DNA of 14,058 nucleotides from Acholeplasmataceae bacterium (GCA_030656435.1 JAUSOA010000075.1:1-14058); one strand, 5' to 3'; shown: positions 1-7,328, counted from the first letter of the stretch. The notes: generated from the sequence alone by a model not told the origin. Translations and numbers: made by a program.

Positions 1-93
1 ACGTTAAAAAAGTCTGGAATGGGGGAACATAAATGGGCTAAAAATATGTTTCCCATACACATTATTTGGCATATTTTCGAGCAATGGGAGTAA
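1..93 (+). other. Possible C-terminal tail of an upstream gene (weak)
   Basis: Frame 1 is open from the window edge to a TAA at 91-93 and would encode 30 residues ending HIIWHIFEQWE. I do not recognise the family. The stretch overlaps two strong hairpins (19-56 and 80-123), so it may be structured non-coding DNA rather than coding sequence. Sequence left of the window would settle this. Confidence 0.25.
19..56. repeat. Inverted repeat / hairpin, 13-nt loop
   Basis: The arm at 19-31 (ATGGGGGAACATA) pairs with 45-56 (TATGTTTCCCAT), allowing one bulged G and one G-T pair. The loop is 13 nt. No T-tract follows, so it is not an ordinary terminator. Function unknown; it lies inside the only open frame at this edge. 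Confidence 0.5.
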
Positions 94-123
94 CTCCACG
101 CACGTGGAGTCGGTCTCATTGCT
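80..123. repeat. Long two-part hairpin
   Basis: The outer stem 80-89 (AGCAATGGGA) pairs with 114-123 (TCTCATTGCT) over 10 bp including one G-T. After a 3x3 internal loop, the inner stem starting ACTCCAC (93-99) pairs with GTGGAGT (104-110). It begins just before the TAA at 91-93 and is followed by TTTCTCT, a poor U-tract. It may be a weak terminator for an upstream gene or a DNA-level recombination or protein site. Confidence 0.55.
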
Positions 124-149
124 TTCTCTAAAATGACCTTACTTTCCTG

Positions 150-169
150 TTGACGACCACTTGACGACC
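150..169 (+). repeat. Tandem TTGACGACC pair, 11-bp period
   Basis: TTGACGACC occurs at 150-158 and again at 161-169, one helical turn apart. This spacing is typical of a dimer binding one face of DNA. Each copy resembles a -35 box, but I see no good -10 at the right distance. Function unknown. Confidence 0.4.
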
Positions 170-197
170 TATTATTTTTACAATAATTGAATGAGCT

Positions 198-239
198 AGG
201 CCACTTGATGTTAGAAATAACGATCATGTGGCCTTTTTT
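198..239 (+). terminator. Rho-independent terminator, conserved 13-nt loop
   Basis: The arm 198-209 (AGGCCACTTGAT) pairs with 223-234 over 12 positions with one T-T mismatch, around the loop GTTAGAAATAACG, and is followed by a T run (234-239). No plus-strand gene lies directly upstream except the possible tail ending at 93. The sequence from 191 to about 238 aligns without gaps to the terminator at 5487-5534, at about three quarters identity. Confidence 0.8.
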
Positions 240-291
240 GATATTTTTGTATTGATTCGTTAATGCGAAAACATACGTTTTTTCATTTAAC

Positions 292-357
292 CTTGTATGG
301 GTAAACATAAATACTTGTGTGAGAGAACATATTTGCTTGTATTGGTAAACATATTAT
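292..357 (+). repeat. Three direct repeats, exact 22-bp period
   Basis: Units start at 292, 314 and 336. The first 18 bases read CTTGTATGGGTAAACATA, CTTGTGTGAGAGAACATA and CTTGTATTGGTAAACATA. Units 1 and 3 agree at 17 of 18 positions, units 1 and 2 at 14 of 18. A 22-bp period puts every copy on the same face of the helix, as in plasmid iterons or cooperative activator sites. The array ends about 80 bp upstream of the -35 box of the operon at 519. The rest of 240-438 is AT-rich with no gene seen. Confidence 0.7.
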
Positions 358-438
358 GTAGGATATATGTCATTTCATTAGGTTAAATAACGATGCGAAA
401 TTATATATATTAAAAAACAGAAATTTTTAGGAAAATTA

Positions 439-467
439 TTGACACATAAAAATAAAAGGAATATAAT
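439..467 (+). promoter_or_regulatory. Consensus vegetative promoter of the Nudix operon
   Basis: TTGACA at 439-444 and TATAAT at 462-467 are separated by exactly 17 bp, a perfect SigA-type promoter. Transcription should start near 474 and leave a leader of about 45 nt before the ATG at 519. Confidence 0.9.
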
Positions 468-491
468 GATATTGTCAAAGTGATAATAACA
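467..491. promoter_or_regulatory. Putative operator dyad over the start site
   Basis: TGATATTGTC (467-476) and GATAATAACA (482-491) are inverted arms matching at 8 of 10 positions around a 5-nt spacer. The dyad begins at the last base of the -10 box and covers the predicted start site, a classic repressor position. The first gene of the operon encodes an NrtR-like DNA-binding protein, so autoregulation is the obvious reading. That is inference. Confidence 0.45.
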
Positions 492-518
492 TAATGTTAA
501 TATGAAAGAAGTGAAACA

Positions 519-1418
519 ATGGAAAACGAAAATGATAAATTATCTGAACAAGAATTCTTGGGAAAATATGATGCAAATGTATACGAACATCCTTCAGTGA
601 CTGTTGATACTTTGATATTTTCTGTAATGGACAATGATAGTAGTAATTATAGAAAACTTCCTGAAAAGGAATTAAAGATATTACTAATAAAACGTAAAGA
701 TCATCCATATAGGAATCAATGGGCGCTACCTGGAGGATTTGTAAAATTGGATGAAAATTTGGATGATGCTGCTTACAGAGAATTAAAAGAGGAGACAAAC
801 GTTAATGATGTATATCTTGAGCAACTTTACACTTGGGGAGATATCAATAGAGATCCTAGAACACGAGTTATTAGTTGTTCCTATATGGCGCTTATAAATG
901 GGAATAGCACACTAATTACAGCAAGTAGTGATGCAGGAGATGTTAAGTGGTTCTCTCTTAAGTCAAAGGTGATTCAGGAGAATAAAACCATCTTTGAAAA
1001 AGGTTATCAACTAGAAAAGAAAATCTCAATAATGCTTGAATGTGGTGAGGTAAAGTTATCATGTGATGTGCTGATTACCAAAAAGAAAGAACATGAAATG
1101 ATTAGTGTTACTAGAAAGGTTCTTAAATCGGAAGGGTTAGCTTTTGATCATTCAATGATAATTTATTATGGGTTAGAACGGTTAAGAGCGAAAACGGAAT
1201 TTACCGATATTGCTTTACATTTAATGGAACAAGAGTTTACATTGACAGAGCTACAGAATGTTTACGAAGTTATTTTGGATAAAACTCTTTTAGCAGCTAA
1301 TTTTAGAAGAAAAATTAATATGTATGTTGAAGAGACTGATAATAGCACAAAAGATGCAGGTCATAGACCCGCTCGGTTATATAAGCACAAACAACAGAAA
1401 TCTTATGATTTTTACTAA
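519..1418 (+). CDS. NrtR-like Nudix hydrolase / winged-helix regulator
   Basis: This 299-aa protein joins a Nudix domain to a C-terminal winged helix, the architecture of NrtR regulators, which sense ADP-ribose and control NAD metabolism. The Nudix box at residues 73-95 is intact: G73, E79, then RELKEETNV (87-95), with only the late glycine replaced by asparagine. It is therefore probably able to bind or hydrolyse ADP-ribose-like nucleotides. Residues about 212-290 match the NrtR DNA-binding region (MIIYYGLERLRAKTEF, then FTLTELQNVYE, then RPARLY). The ATG at 519 follows a weak ribosome site (GAAAGAAG) and a perfect promoter, and a dyad lies over the transcription start. It heads a four-gene operon; the next ATG is 15 nt past the stop. 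Whether it acts mainly as enzyme or as repressor cannot be read from sequence. Confidence 0.88.
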   Translation: MENENDKLSEQEFLGKYDANVYEHPSVTVDTLIFSVMDNDSSNYRKLPEKELKILLIKRKDHPYRNQWALPGGFVKLDENLDDAAYRELKEETNVNDVYLEQLYTWGDINRDPRTRVISCSYMALINGNSTLITASSDAGDVKWFSLKSKVIQENKTIFEKGYQLEKKISIMLECGEVKLSCDVLITKKKEHEMISVTRKVLKSEGLAFDHSMIIYYGLERLRAKTEFTDIALHLMEQEFTLTELQNVYEVILDKTLLAANFRRKINMYVEETDNSTKDAGHRPARLYKHKQQKSYDFY

Positions 1419-1433
1419 TTGGGAGGTCTAAAA

Positions 1434-3491
1434 ATGAGAGCACTGCAACAAATAAATAAATTTCTTTCTGGAAATATGCAAATACTAAAAGACGAAAAAT
1501 GGTTGAAATATCTAGCATTAACGGATGAAAAGAACATTAACTATGAAAGAATTAATAAGTTGTCAGACATTAGTGTGAATTACAACTTGTTATATGTGAA
1601 AAAAAGTTTGGAATTACTAGAATCTCTTGATTTGACCATTAACACCAAAGTAATCCTTGAAGAGGTACTTAAGTGGTCTGAAGTGGCAAAAACTGGGAAT
1701 ATATATTTTAGAAATAAATGGATCGAAAGTGGATATAATTTATACGCACATAATGTTGGTTCATCACAAATATACAATAAGGATGCTATCCCTGAAAATG
1801 ATAATAGAAAATTAATTACAACGTTAATTGAAACTCATGGATTAATTGGTCAATATCTGCGAGGAGAAGTGCCTTTATACTCAAATGAACCTCTTTACAA
1901 ACTGCTTTTAAACAACGATATTACAAAAGAATTATTGAGTGAACTTGTTTTAAATTTGAACTACTGTATTATAGGTGCAATTTCAATTGAACTGTGGGAA
2001 AGCCTTAGAGAATCTATTAGCAATACGGTAATAATGATTATTAATGGTGACTTTTCTCACGGAATGACAATAAAGGAAAGAGTTCGGTCATTAAGAAAAT
2101 CATCAATTGAAAATGGTGAACGTTTTGATGAATTATGGGATGAGATTGAACTTGATCCTGAAAAAATACAAATTTTCCAAGATATATTCTCAAAACATGA
2201 ACTATGGTATGTTGAAGCAGCACTGCATGATTTTACATTTGAAGAGTTTACCAAAATATTTGCTTTATTATATTATGGTGCAAAGGAAGAAGTTCACCAA
2301 ATCAGTTTTGAAAAGATGATGAAAGATATTCACTATGATCATAAAGGAATCAAAAAAGTTAACATATACAAGAAACGAATCATTGAAAAGTACTTACAAG
2401 ATCTAAGTCTTGATGATATTGCTAACTGCACAATAAAACAAAATATTCATGTGAAACATATTCTACAATTTGGGAAAAATGATACAAGCACAATCTTTTT
2501 TGAATTTGAATATTCAGCTACATCTTCAAAATTAATCGAGTTTTGTGAAATTGCAGAAACATCTGACAAATTATATGAAAAAGCAGTTATAATGCTTTTC
2601 GATTTATTTCATTTGCGAAAAGACAATTTTGACAGATTTTATAATGAGGAAGAATATTTAGAAACAATGAATAAATCGGTAAAGCATAAAGCGGTTATTT
2701 TGGATTATATTGTTGGAAATGATGTTGTAGACATTGGCCCTGGAGGAGGAGCGTTAATGGACATGATTGAGGAGAGCAATCCCAAACTAAAAATAGTCGG
2801 ATTAGACTTTTCTCAAAGTGTGATTGAAAATTTAACTAAAAAGAAAAAACTTGAGAACAGAATCTGGAATGTCTTATATGGAGATGCGCTTTGCATGTCT
2901 AGATACATTCCGAAAGAAAGTCAAGATACGATTATTTTCAGTTCGATTATTCATGAATTGTATTCGTACATTGAATATAACGGAAAAAAATTCAACCATC
3001 AAGTAATAAAAGATGTCCTTAAAAGTGCTTTTGATGTTTTAAGAATCGGCGGTAGAATTATTATTAGAGATGGTATTATGAGCGAGCCAAAAGAACAGAT
3101 ACGAATCATTAAATTTAGGACAGATGAGGGATTACAATTTTTAAGAAACTATGCTAGAGATTTTAGTGGGAGAGAAATTAAATATAAAATAATAAATCAC
3201 AATGAAGTGCAAATGGAGATTAACGATGCCATGGAATTCTTATATACCTATACATGGGGGGAAGACTCTTATGTTCATGAAGTTAATGAGCAATTTGGAT
3301 ATTTTACACCTCTCGAGTACAAAGCATTTATACATGAATCCCTAGGAGTGAAAGCAAAAATACTAAAATGTGATCATTATTTACAAGATGGTTATGCTAC
3401 AGCATTGTCACCTAAAGTTGAATTCTATGATGAAAAACACATGTTAACTAAACTACCCGACAGCACGTGTTTGATTGTCATTGAAAAATAA
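1434..3491 (+). CDS. Class I SAM-dependent methyltransferase with large N-terminal domain
   Basis: The protein is 685 aa from the ATG at 1434, chosen because GGGAGGT (1421-1427) sits 6 nt upstream; the in-frame TTG at 1419 overlaps this ribosome site. The methyltransferase domain spans roughly residues 410-560. Its SAM-binding motif I is VVDIGPGGGAL (about 431-441), followed by an acidic strand end (IVGLDFS), then GDAL and the motif SSIIHELYSY. The C-terminal part (DAMEFLYTYTW, FGYFTPLEY) looks like a dedicated substrate lid. The first 400 residues are mostly alpha-helical with conserved-looking blocks (LKWSEVAKTGN, LYAHNVGSSQIY, THGLIGQYLRGEV). I cannot assign them a fold. No DNA-methylase (N/D)PP(Y/F) motif is seen, so the substrate is more likely a small molecule, RNA or protein. 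It is co-transcribed with the Nudix and SPFH genes. Confidence 0.82.
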   Translation: MRALQQINKFLSGNMQILKDEKWLKYLALTDEKNINYERINKLSDISVNYNLLYVKKSLELLESLDLTINTKVILEEVLKWSEVAKTGNIYFRNKWIESGYNLYAHNVGSSQIYNKDAIPENDNRKLITTLIETHGLIGQYLRGEVPLYSNEPLYKLLLNNDITKELLSELVLNLNYCIIGAISIELWESLRESISNTVIMIINGDFSHGMTIKERVRSLRKSSIENGERFDELWDEIELDPEKIQIFQDIFSKHELWYVEAALHDFTFEEFTKIFALLYYGAKEEVHQISFEKMMKDIHYDHKGIKKVNIYKKRIIEKYLQDLSLDDIANCTIKQNIHVKHILQFGKNDTSTIFFEFEYSATSSKLIEFCEIAETSDKLYEKAVIMLFDLFHLRKDNFDRFYNEEEYLETMNKSVKHKAVILDYIVGNDVVDIGPGGGALMDMIEESNPKLKIVGLDFSQSVIENLTKKKKLENRIWNVLYGDALCMSRYIPKESQDTIIFSSIIHELYSYIEYNGKKFNHQVIKDVLKSAFDVLRIGGRIIIRDGIMSEPKEQIRIIKFRTDEGLQFLRNYARDFSGREIKYKIINHNEVQMEINDAMEFLYTYTWGEDSYVHEVNEQFGYFTPLEYKAFIHESLGVKAKILKCDHYLQDGYATALSPKVEFYDEKHMLTKLPDSTCLIVIEK

Positions 3492-3509
3492 AAAAATGGA
3501 GGAATTATT

Positions 3510-4523
3510 ATGTTTGGAGTAAAGTATATTAAGTTTCAACCAAGTGAATATGTCATTCAATATTCAAAAGGAAAAATCAGAAGAAAAGGCACAAGTTTAT
3601 CATTTAACTATTTTTCACCGACAACATCGCTCATTGTTATTCCTATTGGAAGTAAAGATGTTCCTTTTATTTTTGAAGAATTAACTTCAGATTTTCAAAC
3701 GGTTTCTGTACAAGGTAATTTGTCATACCGTATTGTTGATATGGAGAAAATCAGTCATTTATTGAATTACACTTATAACCCTCGTTTAAAACAATATCTC
3801 TCTGATGACCCAATAAAGTTATCACAAAGAGTAATAAATGTGGCTAGTGTACTTGTAAAAAAACATATTGAGAAAATGGAGTTAAAACAATCAATTCAAT
3901 CTACAGAAGAATTGGCTAGTTTTGTTTTCAGCGATCTAGAAAAAAATAAAGAGATCAATAATTATGGTCTCGAAATCTTAGGGTTTTCAATACTAGCAAT
4001 TACTCCTAGTAAAGAAACCTCTCGAGCACTTGAGGCGCACACAAGAGAAGAAATTCTAAAAAAAGCTGATGAAGCTTTATACGAAAGAAGAAACGCTGCA
4101 ATATTACAAGAACGAATAATAAAAGAAAATGAGCTTAATACTGAAATAGCTATTGTAGACAAAAAGCGAGAAATAACAGAAGCAGAATTAGAAAGTGAGT
4201 TAATTTCTCAACAAGCTACGAACAAAATCAATCAAGAACAACTTGATTTTGAAATCAAACATGAAGAAGTTAAGAAAGCTTTAGTTAATTTAGAAGTAGA
4301 GAATAGCAAAGCCAAAGCAGATGCTAAAGCATATGAACTAAATCAAATTATGGAATCACTAAAAAATGCAGATCAAAATACTCTCAAAGCTTTAATTAGT
4401 ATTGGCAAAAATTCAAGCGAGTTAATTGCTCTAGCATTCCAAGACATTGCAAACAATGTCAGCAAAATTGGAGAACTCAATATTTCACCTGAGCTATTAA
4501 ATCAATTGACAAAAAACAAGTGA
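3510..4523 (+). CDS. SPFH/Band-7 domain protein with long coiled coil
   Basis: This 337-aa protein has a Band-7/SPFH-type domain at about residues 1-175 (DFQTVSVQGNLSYRIVD at 61-77, SDDPIKLSQRVINVASVLV at 98-116). A charged helical region follows (about 176-290) that includes RRNAAILQERIIKENELNTE, as in flotillin-like proteins. SPFH proteins oligomerise into rings or cages, usually at membranes. This one shows no signal peptide and no N-terminal membrane segment, so it is either soluble or peripherally attached. The ATG at 3510 is preceded by TGGAGG (3497-3502), 18 nt after the methyltransferase stop. It ends with TGA TGA, and the next gene starts 6 nt later in the same frame. Its likely role is scaffold or compartment for the neighbouring enzymes (inference). 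Confidence 0.87.
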   Translation: MFGVKYIKFQPSEYVIQYSKGKIRRKGTSLSFNYFSPTTSLIVIPIGSKDVPFIFEELTSDFQTVSVQGNLSYRIVDMEKISHLLNYTYNPRLKQYLSDDPIKLSQRVINVASVLVKKHIEKMELKQSIQSTEELASFVFSDLEKNKEINNYGLEILGFSILAITPSKETSRALEAHTREEILKKADEALYERRNAAILQERIIKENELNTEIAIVDKKREITEAELESELISQQATNKINQEQLDFEIKHEEVKKALVNLEVENSKAKADAKAYELNQIMESLKNADQNTLKALISIGKNSSELIALAFQDIANNVSKIGELNISPELLNQLTKNK

Positions 4524-4529
4524 TGACAT

Positions 4530-5468
4530 ATGAAGAAGCTTGAACAGAAATTTATTCTAGTTAAGCGAAAAACTAGACTTGAAGAGTTAACTCTAAAATA
4601 CAATACTGTAGATCAGGCAAAGTTCTATATAGAACATATGGGAATCGATTTTGAAGATTTTTTATTAGAAGATCGAAATTATAGAACATCCCTAGATCAA
4701 TGTATGAGAATTTTGAGCGGATTAGGGATTGTGTTGCTTCTTGATAGAGAACATTTGTCAACCTACCTTTTTGGCGATTCTGATCTAGTGGTGGTTTTAG
4801 GGCAAGATGGGTTAGTGGCCAATACTCTTAAATATTTAGATATGCAGAAAGTCATTGCGGTCAATCCAGATCCTAAGAGATGGGAAGGGGTACTTCTTCC
4901 ATTTGAGGTTAGTCAGTTAAAAGGGATAATAGAAGATACCATTAATAACAAAAGACAAATTAAAGAAATTACAATGGCAAAAGCGACTCTAAATGATGGA
5001 CAATATATGTATGGAGTGAATGATCTGTTTATTGGTCAAAAATCGCATGTATCTTCTCGGTATCATCTGAAGATTGACGGTAAAGAAGAATCTCAATCAT
5101 CGAGTGGAATTATTGTTTCTACTGGACTCGGATCGACCGGTTGGTTAAAGAGTATCATTGCTGGTGCTGCAGGGATTATAAGCAAATATAAAAATATTGA
5201 AATTAAAGACTCAGATAAATCAGCTAAAATGGCCTGGGACTCAGACTACTTGTATTTTTCTGTAAGAGAGCCATACAGTAGTAAAACAACAGGAGATAGT
5301 CTTGTGTTTGGCAAAATTAACAAGCAAAATAATGTAACTATTGAGTCTCGTATGCCATTCAATGGATGCATCTTCAGTGATGGAATTGAAGACGACTATT
5401 TGGAATTTAATGCTGGCGCAGAAGTAACAATCACTGTTGCTGAAAAAAAAGGAAAACTTATCGTTTAA
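4530..5468 (+). CDS. Divergent NAD-kinase-like protein
   Basis: At 312 aa it has the NAD kinase / diacylglycerol kinase fold in order: a nucleotide loop DLVVVLGQDGLVANT (85-99), the VNDLFIGQKSHVS block (163-175) in place of the NAD-binding N-E/D motif, the glycine-rich STGLGSTGW loop (197-205), and SDG (283-285). In true NAD kinases the first motif is GGDGT. Here it is GQDGL, keeping the catalytic aspartate D93 but not the second glycine or the threonine. An N-terminal region of about 80 residues precedes the kinase core. It may phosphorylate NAD(H) or another nucleotide or sugar substrate; sequence alone does not decide. No good ribosome site precedes the ATG, so translation probably depends on reinitiation after the SPFH stop, which would fix the ratio of the two proteins. 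A strong terminator follows 27 nt after the stop. Confidence 0.83.
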   Translation: MKKLEQKFILVKRKTRLEELTLKYNTVDQAKFYIEHMGIDFEDFLLEDRNYRTSLDQCMRILSGLGIVLLLDREHLSTYLFGDSDLVVVLGQDGLVANTLKYLDMQKVIAVNPDPKRWEGVLLPFEVSQLKGIIEDTINNKRQIKEITMAKATLNDGQYMYGVNDLFIGQKSHVSSRYHLKIDGKEESQSSSGIIVSTGLGSTGWLKSIIAGAAGIISKYKNIEIKDSDKSAKMAWDSDYLYFSVREPYSSKTTGDSLVFGKINKQNNVTIESRMPFNGCIFSDGIEDDYLEFNAGAEVTITVAEKKGKLIV

Positions 5469-5495
5469 AATACAAATTAAGATAATATGAGTTAA

Positions 5496-5534
5496 ACCAC
5501 CAGATGTTAGAAATATCAATCTGGTGGTCTTTTT
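5496..5534 (+). terminator. Rho-independent terminator of the four-gene operon
   Basis: ACCACCAGAT (5496-5505) pairs perfectly over 10 bp with ATCTGGTGGT (5519-5528) around the loop GTTAGAAATATCA, followed by CTTTTT. It ends the 519-5468 operon and lies between convergent genes, so it may also slow transcription from the serine recombinase side, although that strand lacks a good T run. It is homologous to the terminator at 198-239. Confidence 0.9.
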
Positions 5535-5553
5535 ATGTCAAACATATAAGAGG

Positions 5554-7272
5554 TTAAATGACAACCACACGGTATTTCATCTCTTTTTGATATTTTTCGT
5601 CAAAATAGACACTTTCAAATATTGGTTTCTTTGCTTCAAATTCATGGCGTCTTTCGGAAAATTCTTTATCTGAGTATTGGGTTGAACCCGCAATGCAGAA
5701 GACAATTTCATCCGGCTTCACAGAAATCATCTTGTAGATAAATGATTTAAGAATTGTTTCATCAACTTCTGTAAGTGGTTCAGTTCGAGCTTGCAAAACA
5801 TCATCGATAGTTTTTAATCTTTCAAGTGTATTGTGATGTTTTATGAACTCATCCTCTAACTTTGAAATCTTCTCATTGTTATCTTTGATTGCAAGTGTGT
5901 TTTCCATGTATTTGGAATTAAACAGTTCTTCAGAAATAGTTTGATATTTTATCTTCATATCAACCAAGTTTGATAATGCAATTTCGTGCTTTTCGTTCTC
6001 GATTTCTAGTGCTTTAATTTGAGGTTGAACATCCGGTGCCTTTACAGTTGAATAGATGACTCGTTTTATAATTGGAATGATATCAATGTTCTTCATGAAC
6101 ACTCGGTTAAGCATATCTATCGTTGCTCTCTCAATCACTTCATGATAAGTGGCTTTGGCCTTACAGTGAGCTTTACCGTCGATATAGCCACCACATTGCT
6201 GCATGACTCTTTGAGCTTCTTTTCCATAATTCCAATATCTTCGTTTAAGGGTTCTGCCGCATTCGCTACAAATGATGAAAGCTGAGAATGGATAACGATT
6301 GGTGTACTTTGCAAGGTTTTTGTCTTCACCTATTACCGCTTTCGCACGATCGTCTCTGATTCTTTGCGCTAGGTAAAATGTCTCTCTATCTACAATAGCT
6401 TCATGACTGTTTTCAATGTGGAATTGAGGTTCTAAATTCCTGTTTTTAATTCGCTTATGTGTTAAGTAGTCAACTGTGATCGTTTTTTGCTGAAGGAGAT
6501 CTCCGCAGTATTTTTCATTTTGTAAAATGATTGTAATACTTGATGTATACCACTTTGTAGCACCAGTAGCTGTTTTGAATCCTTTTGATTCTAACAGATG
6601 AGCAATTTCTAAAACACCCATACCATTAACATAGAGTTGGAAAATCATTTTGATAATCTCGGCTTCTTCAGGAACAATAACCAGGTTACCGCCTTTTTTG
6701 TCTTTCGTGTAACCAAGGAACCTTTTTGTATTAACAATTGGAACACCTTCTCTAAATCTCTTTTGAACATTCCACTTGACGTTCTCGCTTACGTTTCTAG
6801 CTTCCTCTTGTGCAATGGATGACATGATGGTTAATAGGAAGTCGACCTTTGGATCTGAAGAGTAGATGTTTTCTTTTTCAAAATAGATCTCAACATTTAC
6901 TGTTCGCATCTCTCTAATGTAATTCAAGCAATCCACTGTGTTTCTAGCGAACCTGGATATTGATTTTGTAATGATAAGGTCAAGCTCTTTCTTTCTGGCT
7001 TTTTCCATCATTAGGTTAAACTGTTTTCTGTTCTTTGTGCTGGTCCCGCTGAAACCTTCATCCGCGAAAATTCCCATAAAATCCCACTCTGGATTATCAT
7101 TGATTCTGTTTGTGTATTCATCAACTTGAGCATCATAGCTAGACTTTTGTTCAATGTTATCAGTTGACACACGCACATAAGCGCATACCCTCTTTTTTTG
7201 ATATGGTGCGATTCCACCTGCTGGATCAAAGGTTGTTCTTGGTTGAATAATCCGAACTTGTTTATTTAGCAT
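5554..7272 (-). CDS. Large serine recombinase (site-specific integrase)
   Basis: This full-length 572-aa recombinase acts on DNA to integrate or excise a mobile element. The resolvase catalytic domain (about 28-165) has the nucleophile S36 in YVRVSTD, with R34, and the ITKSISRFAR motif (101-110) carrying further active-site residues. A recombinase domain follows (about 170-310), then a zinc ribbon with C335, C338, C360 and C370, a coiled coil (about 415-490) and a C-terminal tail. All parts expected of a phage or ICE integrase of this class are present, so it looks active. The ATG is set by AAGGAGG (7280-7286, minus strand), 7 nt upstream. It is preceded by a 58-aa gene and a CI-like repressor on the same strand. 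Its att sites are not recognised. Confidence 0.95.
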   Translation of the reverse strand: MLNKQVRIIQPRTTFDPAGGIAPYQKKRVCAYVRVSTDNIEQKSSYDAQVDEYTNRINDNPEWDFMGIFADEGFSGTSTKNRKQFNLMMEKARKKELDLIITKSISRFARNTVDCLNYIREMRTVNVEIYFEKENIYSSDPKVDFLLTIMSSIAQEEARNVSENVKWNVQKRFREGVPIVNTKRFLGYTKDKKGGNLVIVPEEAEIIKMIFQLYVNGMGVLEIAHLLESKGFKTATGATKWYTSSITIILQNEKYCGDLLQQKTITVDYLTHKRIKNRNLEPQFHIENSHEAIVDRETFYLAQRIRDDRAKAVIGEDKNLAKYTNRYPFSAFIICSECGRTLKRRYWNYGKEAQRVMQQCGGYIDGKAHCKAKATYHEVIERATIDMLNRVFMKNIDIIPIIKRVIYSTVKAPDVQPQIKALEIENEKHEIALSNLVDMKIKYQTISEELFNSKYMENTLAIKDNNEKISKLEDEFIKHHNTLERLKTIDDVLQARTEPLTEVDETILKSFIYKMISVKPDEIVFCIAGSTQYSDKEFSERRHEFEAKKPIFESVYFDEKYQKEMKYRVVVI

Positions 7273-7328
7273 ATTTGTTCCTCCTTTTGTTAGTCATATA
7301 CATCACTCTAAAAGCAACGAATAGCAAG

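Noticed and set aside
292..357. CRISPR array
   Set aside because: Units are contiguous 22-bp repeats without unique spacers, and no cas genes are present.
292..357. Plasmid replication origin
   Set aside because: Iteron-like spacing is present, but no replication initiator or partition gene is visible in the window, so I kept it only as a possibility.
475..798. Minus-strand reading frame opposite the Nudix gene, and similar frames inside the methyltransferase and RHS genes
   Set aside because: They are low-complexity shadows of clear genes, with no homology signal or ribosome sites.
1419..1433. TTG at 1419 as start of the methyltransferase
   Set aside because: It overlaps the ribosome site GGGAGGT; the ATG at 1434 is spaced correctly from it.
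4521..4529. TGA read as tryptophan, making one SPFH-kinase protein (Mycoplasma code)
   Set aside because: TGA also ends the small gene at 7329, the tryptophans I read in the genes use TGG, and the reading frames contain no internal TGA. The standard stop set fits.
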